Shown here: piece by piece, positions 17,624 through 24,906 of the stretch
How positions within the stretch are numbered: position 1 is the first letter of the stretch
Layout: the number at the start of each line of letters is the position of its first letter
Origin: Amycolatopsis echigonensis
GTDB lineage: Bacteria; Actinomycetota; Actinomycetes; Mycobacteriales; Pseudonocardiaceae
Assembly (NCBI RefSeq): GCF_014174495.1
Contig: NZ_JACJHR010000055.1
Coordinates: forward strand, 1-59,821
Reading direction: 5' to 3'
Length of the DNA stretch: 59,821 nucleotides
The notes under the pieces: model-generated
Told to the model about the DNA's origin: nothing
The model's input: the letters and a program-made list of their open reading frames with translations, nothing else
Databases searched by the model: none
Program-made: the position numbers and the translations under genes

Positions 17624-18061
17624 GTGCCCCGACCCGCCACCCCGCCGCTCGGCGTCCTCCTCGCCCGCACCGCCAAGACCGCGGGCCAGGCGTTCGACCG
17701 CGCGCTGGCCGAGGTCGGCGGCTCCCAACCGGTGTGGCAGATCCTCATCGCGCTCAAAACCCGCCGGCACGCGAGCCAGCGCGAACTCGCCGACGCCGTC
17801 GGCATCCAGGGCGCGACGCTCACCCACCACCTCAACGGCATGGAGACCGCGGGCTTGCTCACCCGCACCCGCGACCCGGAAAACCGGCGCGTGCACCAGG
17901 TCGAACTGACCGAGTACGGCGAACGGACCTTCCACCGCCTCGCCGACGCCGCGATCGCGCACGACAAACGGATGCGCCGGGGATTCACCGACGACGAGAT
18001 CGCGACCCTGGCCGCATTGCTGACCAGACTCGCGGAAAACGTGACGCAGACGGACCCGTGA
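17624..18061 (+). CDS. MarR family transcriptional regulator
   Basis: A 145-residue MarR-type winged helix protein. The wHTH is ASQRELADAVGIQGATLTHH (recognition helix), followed by METAGLLTRTRDPENRRVH, the wing with its conserved Asp-Arg pair. Terminal helices provide the dimer interface. Such proteins repress divergent genes and release DNA when a phenolic or other small ligand binds. The GTG start at 17624 sits 103 bases from the divergent NTF2-like gene, with operator-like repeats between them. A perfect stem-loop overlaps its stop codon and should end the transcript. Confidence 0.88.
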   Translation: MPRPATPPLGVLLARTAKTAGQAFDRALAEVGGSQPVWQILIALKTRRHASQRELADAVGIQGATLTHHLNGMETAGLLTRTRDPENRRVHQVELTEYGERTFHRLADAAIAHDKRMRRGFTDDEIATLAALLTRLAENVTQTDP

Positions 18062-18086
18062 GCGGCCGAGGAAACGCTCACGGGTC
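18053..18086. terminator. Perfect 12-bp stem-loop overlapping the marR stop
   Basis: GACCCGTGAGCG (18053-18064) pairs perfectly with CGCTCACGGGTC (18075-18086) around a 10-base loop. It includes the stop codon of the MarR gene and faces the 3' end of the convergent DUF4360 remnant, so it could serve both directions. There is no strong T-run. Confidence 0.65.
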
Positions 18087-18098
18087 CGGGTCGCGCCG

Positions 18099-18593
18099 TT
18101 ACCGGACTGCCGGACAGCTCTTCCAGGCGAAGCGGTAAACCGTCTGAACACTGCCGTCCGTCGAATCCGTGGTCAGGAAGCTCGTCGTCTTCGCCGGGTC
18201 GGAAGTACCGGCATACGCACGCAATTCAGTGTTGAGGTTCAGGTTGCGCTCCTGGCCGCACGGTTCGTAGATAATCGCGTCGATGTCCGTCGAATCCGAG
18301 AACCGCCAGTCATTGTCGTAGAACCCGTCGAGCCGATGCGTCTCGTACGCGGTCGGCGAGTTTCCCTGGAAATAGTAGTTCGCGCGCTCCACGCCGTACG
18401 CACCGTTTTCGAGGTGCCCGAATCCGCGGTAGTCCGCCGAAACCGAAACCGCGGCGGTGTCCGGTGGGCAACCGGTCCCGGTCACCGTCGCCACGTCGAT
18501 GATGATTTTGTCCAGCGGCGGATTCTGCGGCCAGGAATGCGGGGCAACCGTCGAAGAAAGGGCCAGCAGGGCAACCGCACCTGTTTCCGCGCC
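18099..18593 (-). pseudogene. DUF4360 secreted protein remnant
   Basis: The reading frame encodes the C-terminal half of a DUF4360 domain: ANYYFQGNSPTAYETH, EPCGQERNLNLNTELRAYAG and TTSFLTTDSTDGSVQTVYRF. Two defects are visible. First, the front piece (LDKIIIDVATVTGTGCPPDT) runs from AVSVS directly into ADYRGF, whereas family members carry a further block of roughly 45 residues there, as I remember the family; this looks like an internal deletion. Second, upstream of AVALLALSSTVA, part of a signal peptide, no start codon lies in frame; the upstream frame is uninterrupted but arginine-rich and not signal-like. The 5' limit given is approximate. It may be non-functional, or a diverged short paralogue using an unrecognised start. 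Confidence 0.55.
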
Positions 18594-18802
18594 CCCTGCT
18601 TCCCGGCGGGTTTCGGGCGGGCAGCGCCGCCGCTGCCGTCCGCCGCGAACCGCGGCAGCTCCGCGCCCGCCACACCCGGTAACTGGATCGTGATGTGGAG
18701 TTACGCCCTTCGCCCCACGACTTAAGGCGGATCCGCGGCAGCGGGCCCGAACGTGATCCTGGCTACCGTGACTGGACGCACCCGGACGACGCCCGCCGGT
18801 AG

Positions 18803-18825
18803 GGCTAGCATCCTCGGTACTAGCC
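18803..18825 (+). promoter_or_regulatory. Inverted repeat upstream of mdh
   Basis: GGCTAG (18803-18808) and CTAGCC (18820-18825) form a perfect 6-base inverted repeat with 11 bases between, 27 bases before the malate dehydrogenase start. The position near the expected transcription start suggests an operator or a leader hairpin. CTAG is rare in GC-rich actinobacterial DNA, which makes the symmetry more notable. Confidence 0.4.
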
Positions 18826-18852
18826 AAAGTCGTCTCAAGCTGGAGAAGCGCA

Positions 18853-19842
18853 ATGACCCAAGCCCCTGTCAACGTCACCGTCACCGGTGCGGCCGGCCAG
18901 ATCGGCTACGCGCTGCTGTTCCGCATCGCGTCCGGTCAGCTGCTCGGCGCCGACACCCCGGTGAAGCTGCGGCTCCTGGAGATCCCCCAGGCGGTCAAGG
19001 CGGCTGAGGGCACCGCGATGGAGCTGGACGACGGCGCGTTCCCGCTGCTGGCCGGCATCGACATCTTCGACGACCCGAAGCAGGCCTTCTCCGGCGCGAA
19101 CATCGCCCTGCTGGTCGGCGCCCGCCCGCGCAGCAAAGGCATGGAGCGCGGCGACCTGCTCGAGGCCAACGGCGGCATCTTCAAGCCCCAGGGCGAGGCG
19201 ATCAACGCCGGCGCGGCCGACGACATCAAGGTGCTCGTGGTGGGCAACCCGGCCAACACCAACGCCCTGATCGCCCAGTCGCACGCCCCCGACGTGCCCG
19301 CCGAGCGCTTCACCGCGATGACCCGCCTCGACCACAACCGCGCGCTGGCCCAGCTGGCCAAGAAGCTCGGCGTCGCGGTGACCGACCTGAAGAAGGTCGC
19401 GATCTGGGGCAACCACTCGGCCACGCAGTACCCGTCGGTGCAGCACGCCGAGGTCAACGGCAAGAACGTCGCCGAGACCATCAACGACCAGGCGTGGCTC
19501 GCCGACACCTTCATCCCGACCGTCGCCAAGCGCGGTGCCGCGATCATCGAGGCCCGCGGCCTGTCCTCGGCCGCCTCCGCCGCCTCGGCCGCGATCGACC
19601 ACGTCTACACCTGGGTCAACGGCACCCCCGAGGGCGACTGGACCTCGGCCGGCGTCGTCTCCGACGGCTCCTACGGCGTCCCGGAGGGCCTCATCTCCTC
19701 CTTCCCGGTCACCGCGAAGGATGGCAAGTACGAGATCGTGCAGGGCCTGGAGATCGACGAGTTCTCCCGCCAGCGCATCGACGCCTCCGTGGCCGAACTG
19801 GCCGAGGAGCGCGACGCGGTCCGCAAGCTGGGCCTGATCTGA
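18853..19842 (+). CDS. mdh: Malate dehydrogenase
   Basis: A 329-residue NAD-dependent malate dehydrogenase, oxidising L-malate to oxaloacetate in the citric acid cycle. TVTGAAGQIGYALLF is the Rossmann glycine motif. GARPRSKGMERGDLL is the mobile loop with the Arg residues that bind the dicarboxylate. VVGNPANTNALI and TRLDHNRAL carry the Asn and Asp/Arg, and IWGNHSATQYP holds the catalytic His. The length and GAAGQIGY motif match the cytosolic-type (actinobacterial) enzyme. GGAGAA ends 5 bases before the ATG. It is monocistronic, with an inverted repeat ahead of it and a strong terminator behind it. Confidence 0.97.
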   Translation: MTQAPVNVTVTGAAGQIGYALLFRIASGQLLGADTPVKLRLLEIPQAVKAAEGTAMELDDGAFPLLAGIDIFDDPKQAFSGANIALLVGARPRSKGMERGDLLEANGGIFKPQGEAINAGAADDIKVLVVGNPANTNALIAQSHAPDVPAERFTAMTRLDHNRALAQLAKKLGVAVTDLKKVAIWGNHSATQYPSVQHAEVNGKNVAETINDQAWLADTFIPTVAKRGAAIIEARGLSSAASAASAAIDHVYTWVNGTPEGDWTSAGVVSDGSYGVPEGLISSFPVTAKDGKYEIVQGLEIDEFSRQRIDASVAELAEERDAVRKLGLI

Positions 19843-19857
19843 GGTTCGTTTTCCGCG

Positions 19858-19892
19858 ATGGCCGCCCCGGTTTCCGGGGCGGCCTTCGTTCG
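19858..19892 (+). terminator. Intrinsic terminator after mdh
   Basis: GGCCGCCCC (19860-19868) and GGGGCGGCC (19876-19884) form a perfect GC stem with a small loop, followed by TTCGTTCGT. It lies 18 bases after the mdh stop. Confidence 0.85.
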
Positions 19893-19967
19893 TCTTCAGC
19901 TGTTCTTTCAGGGCTGAGGTTGGCGGCGGAAGTGTCTCGCGCTGGGTTGTTCTACCAATCGCCCGCT

Positions 19968-19983
19968 GTATAGGGCGTTATAC
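19968..19983. repeat. GTATA-palindrome 3' element, copy A
   Basis: GTATAGGGCGTTATAC: 5-base inverted arms GTATA/TATAC around a 6-base core G-N-N-CGT. The TAA stop of the minus-strand Gfo/Idh gene lies inside it. It sits in the convergent gap with mdh. Two further copies occur at 22961-22976 and 26395-26410. Confidence 0.7.
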
Positions 19984-21045
19984 AATTGAGAGTAGTTCGT
20001 GTAGTCGCCGGGCGACGCCGAAGTCCGGCACCGTGTGCGTGCCGTCTCGGAGGTCGGCGGCCAGCAGGTCGTAAACCCGGCCCACATTCGCGGCCTGGAC
20101 CGGCAATCCGCTGACCTCGCTCACCGGAACCACCGTCCACTCCGGACTGCCGGGACGGGACGACTGGAGATCGAGCCAGCCGATCTGCGGTTGCGCCGCC
20201 CACGGATCGGTCTCCGGCGCGGAGGTCAGCGCAAGATTTCCTGCGGTCCCCGCGATCTCGATCCGCGTCCGGGGCATCGCCGCGTCCCCGTCGTGCAGAT
20301 GGACGGACACCACTGCCCCACTGTCGAGCTCAGCGTGGGCCAGGAAGTGATCCGGCGCCGTGACTTCGAGCGGCTCTCCCGTCTCGGCGACGCGATGCGA
20401 GCCGTTCCGGATCGCCGTCCGGGCCGTCAGTTCACGGATCGGACCGAGCTGGTACTGCACCAGATCGAGCGTGTGTCCGCCGAGGACTTCGACCAGTCCG
20501 GCCCCGGCACGACGGTCGTAGGTGTAGGCCGTCCAGCCGGGGACGTCGCGAGTGTTTCCCTTGCCGCGCGAGCTGTACACGGTCGCGGACTGCACGGTGC
20601 CGATCTCGCCCGCTGAGATCATCGCGCGGGCGCGACTGACGCTCGGCGAGAACCTCGCCTGCAGGCCAACAGCAGTGTGGACCCCAGCCCGCTCCCCCGC
20701 CGCAGCCAGCGCGGCGGCCTCCTCCGCGGTTGTCGTCAGCGGCCACTCGCAGTAGACGTGCTTGCCTGCCTCCAGCGCAGCTGTCACCAACTCGACGTGC
20801 GCGGGCACCTTCACCGTGACGACAACCAGGTCGACATCAGGATGCTCGGCGAGGCTCCGGGCGGCGGTGAAGGCGTGTCGCGCCCCGAATCGGGTGCGCG
20901 CCGCTTCGGCAGTGCTGGACCGCGTGGTCGCGACGCCGACGAGAGAGAAGTCGGGCGACGCGGCGATCGCGGGAACGTGCGCCCGCCCAGCCCAGCTCCG
21001 ATCCGGACTCGCGCCGAGGATTCCGACGCCGATCGGCTTGGTCAA
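19978..21045 (-). CDS. Gfo/Idh/MocA family oxidoreductase
   Basis: A 355-residue NAD(P)-dependent dehydrogenase. IGVGILGASPDRSWAGRAH is the N-terminal Rossmann motif, GKHVYCEWPLTT contains the family E-(K/W)-P signature (here EWP, Trp replacing the usual catalytic Lys), and VEVLGGHTLDLVQYQLG holds the His-x-x-D motif of the substrate domain. Replacement of the Lys is uncommon but known among divergent members. The start is taken as TTG at 21045, because GGAGGTGGAGGT immediately precedes it and no ATG or GTG lies nearby; the longer frame runs back through the operator and regulator. It is divergent from a TetR gene across a paired palindrome. Substrates are usually sugars or polyols. Confidence 0.85.
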   Translation of the reverse strand: MTKPIGVGILGASPDRSWAGRAHVPAIAASPDFSLVGVATTRSSTAEAARTRFGARHAFTAARSLAEHPDVDLVVVTVKVPAHVELVTAALEAGKHVYCEWPLTTTAEEAAALAAAGERAGVHTAVGLQARFSPSVSRARAMISAGEIGTVQSATVYSSRGKGNTRDVPGWTAYTYDRRAGAGLVEVLGGHTLDLVQYQLGPIRELTARTAIRNGSHRVAETGEPLEVTAPDHFLAHAELDSGAVVSVHLHDGDAAMPRTRIEIAGTAGNLALTSAPETDPWAAQPQIGWLDLQSSRPGSPEWTVVPVSEVSGLPVQAANVGRVYDLLAADLRDGTHTVPDFGVARRLHELLSIV

Positions 21046-21060
21046 ACCTCCACCTCCACT

Positions 21061-21121
21061 AAGCGGGTCACCATGTTCCGGTTCTGCCAAGCTATCAGAA
21101 GCGGAACATGGTGACCCGCTT
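21061..21121. promoter_or_regulatory. Paired TetR operators in the divergent promoter
   Basis: AAGCGGGTCACCATGTTCCG (21061-21080) and its exact complement (21102-21121) form a 20-base perfect inverted repeat with 21 bases between. The right copy, extended to 21099-21121, is itself AAGCGG-N11-CCGCTT, a symmetric TetR-type site. The left copy (21061-21083) has AAGCGG-N11-CCGGTT. The site thus looks like two operators about two helical turns apart in opposite orientation, one next to each divergent start. Confidence 0.75.
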
Positions 21122-21137
21122 GGTTTAGACTGCGGGA

Positions 21138-21746
21138 ATGCCGGACTCCGTCGCAGCGCTGCTCGCCCAAGACCGACCGCGTGCCGATGCGCAACGCAAT
21201 GTCGAGCGACTGGTCGCAGCGACCCGCGAAGCACTGGACGAGCTGGGGCTCGCCGTCACGACCCGCGACATTGCGCACCGCGCGGGCGTCGGCCTCGGCA
21301 CGCTGTATCGGCGGGTGCCCTCGCTGGACGCACTCCTCGCCGCGATCCTCACCGACACGATCGATGAAATGACGGACGGCGCCGCACACGCCCTCGACTC
21401 CCCCGACCCGTGGCAGGGATTCGCCGCGTTCGCCGAGACCTACGTCCAGTTGCGCGCCTCCAGCTGCGGCCTGCACGACGCACTTTCCGGCCGCGGCGAA
21501 CGCCTTGACCTGGAGCCGCGCATCACCCGGCTGCGGCGGGCGATGCGCCAGCTGGTCCAGCGAGCCCAGGAGGCCGGGGTGTTGCGCGCTGACGTCGACT
21601 GGCAGGACGTCCCGTTCGCGCTCGCCACCGCGATCCCGCCAGGACACACGATCGGACTCGTCCCGCGCGACGATCAGTGGCGGCGGAACCTCCGGATCGT
21701 CCTCGACGGCCTGTGCCCGGCACGGTCACCTGCTCCCCCGGAATGA
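21138..21746 (+). CDS. TetR/AcrR family transcriptional regulator
   Basis: A 202-residue regulator. The N-terminal HTH reads LDELGLAVTTRDIAHRAGVG followed by LGTLYRRVPSLDALLAA, the standard TetR recognition helix with the conserved Tyr. The C-terminal ligand domain (about 70-190) is diverse, as usual. The ATG at 21138 lies 16 bases after the right operator copy. The divergent Gfo/Idh oxidoreductase is its probable target, and it should also control itself. The ligand may be a sugar-derived substrate of that enzyme, which is inference only. A P-loop gene follows after 58 bases with no clear terminator between. Confidence 0.9.
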   Translation: MPDSVAALLAQDRPRADAQRNVERLVAATREALDELGLAVTTRDIAHRAGVGLGTLYRRVPSLDALLAAILTDTIDEMTDGAAHALDSPDPWQGFAAFAETYVQLRASSCGLHDALSGRGERLDLEPRITRLRRAMRQLVQRAQEAGVLRADVDWQDVPFALATAIPPGHTIGLVPRDDQWRRNLRIVLDGLCPARSPAPPE

Positions 21747-21804
21747 GCCCAGCTCGCGGCGAATCCAGGACGCGCCCGGTCGAGCCGCCGCTAGGGTCGG
21801 TCGT

Positions 21805-22398
21805 ATGGCCCGGCTGATCCACCTGAACGGCCCGTCCGGCATCGGGAAATCCACCGTCGCGCGGCGCTATGCCGATCTTCACCCGGGAGTGCTCGATCTC
21901 GACGCCGACCAGGTAGTCATGATGATCGGCGGCTGGCGCACCGCGTTCTGGGACACGCTGCCCGCCGCGCGCCGGCTCGCGCTCGCCATGGCGGAAACCC
22001 ATCTGCGGGCCGGGTACGACGTGGTCATGCCACAACTGGTGACTCGCCTCGATCAAGCCGAGCAGTTCGAGGAGGCAGCCCGCGCGGCAGACGGCGAGTA
22101 CGTCGAGATCATGCTCACCGCGCCCCGTCCGCAGGCGAAAGCCCGCTTCGCCGCGCGCGGCGACCACGCGGCGACGGACGCGATGGCCGAACTGGGCGGC
22201 CCGGTCGTGCTCGACCGGATCCACGACCACGTCGGGGTGTACCTCGCGCTCCGTCCACAGTGCACAGTGCTGGACACCGAACACCTGGGCCCGGACGAAA
22301 CCTGTGCGAAAGTCGCGGAAGTCGTTGCCCGCGGGGCAGCGTCAGAGCGTGCGCTGAACGGGGAGCAAAAGGGAAAGCGGCCGTCCGACCCAGTCTGA
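21805..22398 (+). CDS. P-loop ATPase/kinase-like protein (AAA_33 type)
   Basis: A 197-residue P-loop protein. HLNGPSGIGKSTVARRYAD is a canonical Walker A near residue 10, and VLDLDADQVVMMIGGWR resembles the substrate-binding Asp region of gluconate-kinase-like, chloramphenicol-phosphotransferase-like and zeta-type proteins. ARFAARGDH is the arginine lid and the C-terminal strands end in QCTVLDTE. It probably phosphorylates a small molecule with ATP, but no residue identifies which. It lies 58 bases downstream of the TetR gene in the same direction and could be co-transcribed. The ATG at 21805 is the first in-frame start ahead of the P-loop; no strong ribosome site is seen. Confidence 0.75.
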   Translation: MARLIHLNGPSGIGKSTVARRYADLHPGVLDLDADQVVMMIGGWRTAFWDTLPAARRLALAMAETHLRAGYDVVMPQLVTRLDQAEQFEEAARAADGEYVEIMLTAPRPQAKARFAARGDHAATDAMAELGGPVVLDRIHDHVGVYLALRPQCTVLDTEHLGPDETCAKVAEVVARGAASERALNGEQKGKRPSDPV

Positions 22399-22674
22399 GC
22401 GCCATCTGTGTCGAGGAGTGCCCGGACACAAAGCCGACGCGGTCCGGCCGGGTTGGACGGGCACCTCGACGTCCTCGCCTCCCACCGGCGCGCGAACAGA
22501 CTGCCAGCCGTGCTCGACGCCGCTCTCGCAAGCGAAGAACCGGTCCTGCTCGGCCCCGGTCCCACACCGCGAACCGCCCAGAGAAACCTCTCCCGCAAGT
22601 GTTGACGAGCGTCCCGGCGAGAAGATGCCATCCGTCATCAGATCCACTCGCGACAGATGGCAATACTCAAGGCC

Positions 22675-22901
22675 ATGAACAAGATCCGGACCGCTGCCGC
22701 GGCCGCCGCCCTTGTCGCAGGACTCTCCATGCTCGCCCCGCCCGCCGCCGACGCCGCGACCTCGTCCGGCCGTCCACCCAGTTCTGGCCGCACCTCCCCC
22801 ACCTCGGCGGAACGGAGTTCAGCCGCTCGGTCGGCCTCGTCGGCATCGACCTCATGTACTGGCTCTACCGCGGCTTGATCTCGACCCTCGGCCGGTCCTG
22901 A
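22675..22901 (+). pseudogene. Small secreted protein split by a probable frameshift
   Basis: From the ATG at 22675 the frame encodes a clear signal peptide (MNKIRTAAAAAALVAGLSML, then APPAADAA), but continues as low-complexity Ser/Ala/Thr to a stop at 22878. In the neighbouring frame the same DNA reads TQFWPHLPHLGGTEFSRSVG and VGIDLMYWLYRGLISTLG, a normal-looking sequence ending at 22901. The simplest reading is one small exported protein of about 75 residues broken by a one-base indel around 22765-22785, either a real mutation or a sequencing error. I do not recognise the family. Confidence 0.45.
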
Positions 22902-22923
22902 GCATTTTTTGGTCGGTACGCAA

Positions 22924-22959
22924 GCCGGGCACTAGACAAAACCTTGCCCAATGCCCGGC
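22924..22959. terminator. Hairpin between the small secreted gene and the chitinase gene
   Basis: GCCGGGC (22924-22930) pairs with GCCCGGC (22953-22959) across 22 bases, directly beside GTATA-element copy B. It lies 23 bases after the plus-strand small gene and 28 bases beyond the minus-strand chitinase stop, so it could terminate either. Confidence 0.45.
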
Positions 22960-22960
22960 C

Positions 22961-22976
22961 GTATAGATCGTTATAC
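22961..22976. repeat. GTATA-palindrome 3' element, copy B
   Basis: GTATAGATCGTTATAC, 11 bases beyond the chitinase stop on the minus strand. It shares 14 of 16 bases with copy A and the same flanking C-rich sequence (CCCGGCC). Confidence 0.7.
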
Positions 22977-22986
22977 ACCATTCAAT

Positions 22987-24723
22987 TCAGCTGACCGAGA
23001 TGTCGTCCGCGTAGATCGGGCTTTGGCCGTACCAACCGTGGATGTACACCGTCACCGCGCCGGACGAGCCGGTCGTGAACGGGACGGTGAGCTTGGTCCA
23101 GCTGGAGTTGGGCGTCCACGAACTGGCCGTCGCTCCCCCGCGGACCCCGGCGTAGGCGTAGCTGCCCTGCACCCACGCCGTCAACGTGTACGCGTGGTTC
23201 GGCGCGAGCGTCAGGTTCTGCGCCGCTTCCCCAGTGGTCGACGCCGTCGGCGACAGCTGCAGCGCGTGGCTGCCGGAGTGCACCGGCGAGGACACGATCG
23301 TTCCCCAGCTCCACGGGCTGAGCGCACCGGTTTCGAAGTTGCCGTTGACGACGCTGCCGGTCGGGCTGGTTCCGTTGACTGTCAACGTGTACGTGGCAGT
23401 GTGGCTGCCGCCGCCCGGTGTCGTGCCGGTGATGGCCAGCGGGTAGACGCCGGGCTGCGTCGCCGCCGTCGTCGTGATCGACAGGTTCGCGCTGTCCCCT
23501 GCCTGGACCGTGGCCGGGCTGACCGACGCGGTCACACCACCCGGTGCACCGCTCACCGAAAGCGAAACCTGTTGCGCCGCACCGGAAGTCACCGCGGTGG
23601 TCACCTTCGCCGTCGCCGAACCGCCCGGGTCGACCGAAGCCGAGGCCGGGCTCGCCGACACCGAGAAGTCGTTGCCCGGCACCGGGGTTCCGCCGGTGAA
23701 CGGGGCGAACGTGTGGCTGAAGTACCAGTTGTCCTGCGGGATGCCGGAGCAGGTGTCCTGCGCGCCGGTGCCCGGGCAGCTGCCGTTGTCGCGCTGCAAC
23801 GCCCAGAACGACAGCAGGTTGATGCCCTTGGACACGGCCCAGTTGTAGACGGTGGTCGCGTCGGCAGTGGTGAACGTTTCCGCCGCGCCGAAGTCGTCGA
23901 TGCCCGGCATCTCGGTAACGCCGACCATCCCCCACAGCTGCTGCTGCGTCTTGTCCGGATACAGCGACGCCAGCTGCGACACCAGACCGGCCGCGGCGGT
24001 CTCAGTGTCCTGCGCCATCTCGTGGGTGGCGTTGTCGTAGTAGTCGAAGGTCATCAAGTTGACCACGTCGACCTTGGCTCCGTTGGAAACCGCGTTCTGC
24101 AGCACGTCCAGCCCGCTGGCGAGACCGCTCGTGGTGGTCGGCAGCGTGTAGGAGATCTGCAGCTGGCGCCCGTTCGCCGCGGCCCAGTCCTGGACTTTCT
24201 TGATCGCCTTGTTCCGGCGGTCGATGCCCGCCGAATTGGTCAGCGAGTTGTCCTCGATGTCCATGTCCAGGCGCGGCACGTCGTAGGTGGTGATCAGCGA
24301 TTCGTACGCCGCCGCGATCTGGTCGACGTTCGTGCAGCTGTCGGCGATCTCAGTGCCGTTGTGGTCGGCGGTGTAGCCGCCGAACGACGGGATGACGTCC
24401 CCGCCGCGCGAGCGGATGGTGCGGAAGTCGGCGCCGAACGTCGAATCCGACACCGGCAGGCCAGCGTCGCCGTTCCACAGGACAGTGCACGAACCCGAGG
24501 ACGCGGTCTGCAGGAACGCCATCGTCAGGTGTTTGACGCCGGCCTCCTGGGCCATCGCCGCCGGGCTCTGGCCGTTCCAGGATTCGAAGTAGGGCGCGAA
24601 CACGTGGTCCGGCAGCGGCGTAGCGGCGTGCGCGGGCGCCGCGGTGGCGACCAGCACCCCGAGCGGAGCCGCGGCTGCGGCCAGGACAGCGGACAATCGT
24701 GACAAGTGACTTCTTCGTCGCAT
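22987..24723 (-). CDS. Secreted GH18 chitinase with C-terminal carbohydrate-binding domain
   Basis: A 578-residue exported protein. Residues 1-33 form a signal peptide with an Arg-rich start (MRRRSHLSR) and a cleavage site near PAHAATPL. The GH18 barrel covers about 38-350. RLDMDIED near residue 151 is the DxDxE motif, with Glu157 the proposed acid/base. VVNLMTFDYYD and LLSFWALQRDN match later barrel strands. An Ig-like linker domain (about 365-460, rich in Ser/Thr/Val) leads to a C-terminal jelly-roll carbohydrate-binding module (NGNFETGALSPWSWGT to the end). It should hydrolyse chitin outside the cell. The ATG at 24723 fits the signal peptide. Two DasR-like sites lie 67-102 bases upstream, suggesting N-acetylglucosamine-responsive control. 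Confidence 0.92.
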   Translation of the reverse strand: MRRRSHLSRLSAVLAAAAAPLGVLVATAAPAHAATPLPDHVFAPYFESWNGQSPAAMAQEAGVKHLTMAFLQTASSGSCTVLWNGDAGLPVSDSTFGADFRTIRSRGGDVIPSFGGYTADHNGTEIADSCTNVDQIAAAYESLITTYDVPRLDMDIEDNSLTNSAGIDRRNKAIKKVQDWAAANGRQLQISYTLPTTTSGLASGLDVLQNAVSNGAKVDVVNLMTFDYYDNATHEMAQDTETAAAGLVSQLASLYPDKTQQQLWGMVGVTEMPGIDDFGAAETFTTADATTVYNWAVSKGINLLSFWALQRDNGSCPGTGAQDTCSGIPQDNWYFSHTFAPFTGGTPVPGNDFSVSASPASASVDPGGSATAKVTTAVTSGAAQQVSLSVSGAPGGVTASVSPATVQAGDSANLSITTTAATQPGVYPLAITGTTPGGGSHTATYTLTVNGTSPTGSVVNGNFETGALSPWSWGTIVSSPVHSGSHALQLSPTASTTGEAAQNLTLAPNHAYTLTAWVQGSYAYAGVRGGATASSWTPNSSWTKLTVPFTTGSSGAVTVYIHGWYGQSPIYADDISVS

Positions 24724-24789
24724 GCGGGCTCCAGTGCCGGAAAAGGGGCCGTGCGGCGGCGGCGCACGGCCGGAACCTTCCCAGAATTG

Positions 24790-24802
24790 GACTGGACCAG
24801 TC
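24790..24802. promoter_or_regulatory. dre-like palindrome upstream of the chitinase gene (site 1)
   Basis: GACTGGACCAGTC is a perfect 13-base palindrome that keeps the ACTGG...CCAGT arms of the DasR responsive element but lacks its CTAG-type centre. It is 67-79 bases before the chitinase start codon and about 21 bases (two helical turns) from site 2. Confidence 0.5.
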
Positions 24803-24809
24803 ACCCGTC

Positions 24810-24825
24810 AAGGTCTAGACCACTA
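24810..24825. promoter_or_regulatory. DasR responsive element (dre) upstream of the chitinase gene (site 2)
   Basis: AAGGTCTAGACCACTA; on the chitinase strand this reads TAGTGGTCTAGACCTT. The core GGTCTAGACC matches the DasR consensus (A(C/G)TGGTCTAGACCA(G/C)T) except at one edge. Streptomyces chitinase promoters carry such sites, and GlcNAc-6-phosphate or glucosamine-6-phosphate releases DasR. DasR itself is not in the window. Confidence 0.7.
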
Positions 24826-24906
24826 ATGCGGCCGAACGGCCGGGTCGGATCGTCGGGCGCCACCGGGGCCCGGTGGTCCGCTGCCGGACCGCCGAGCCCC
24901 GGCGGG

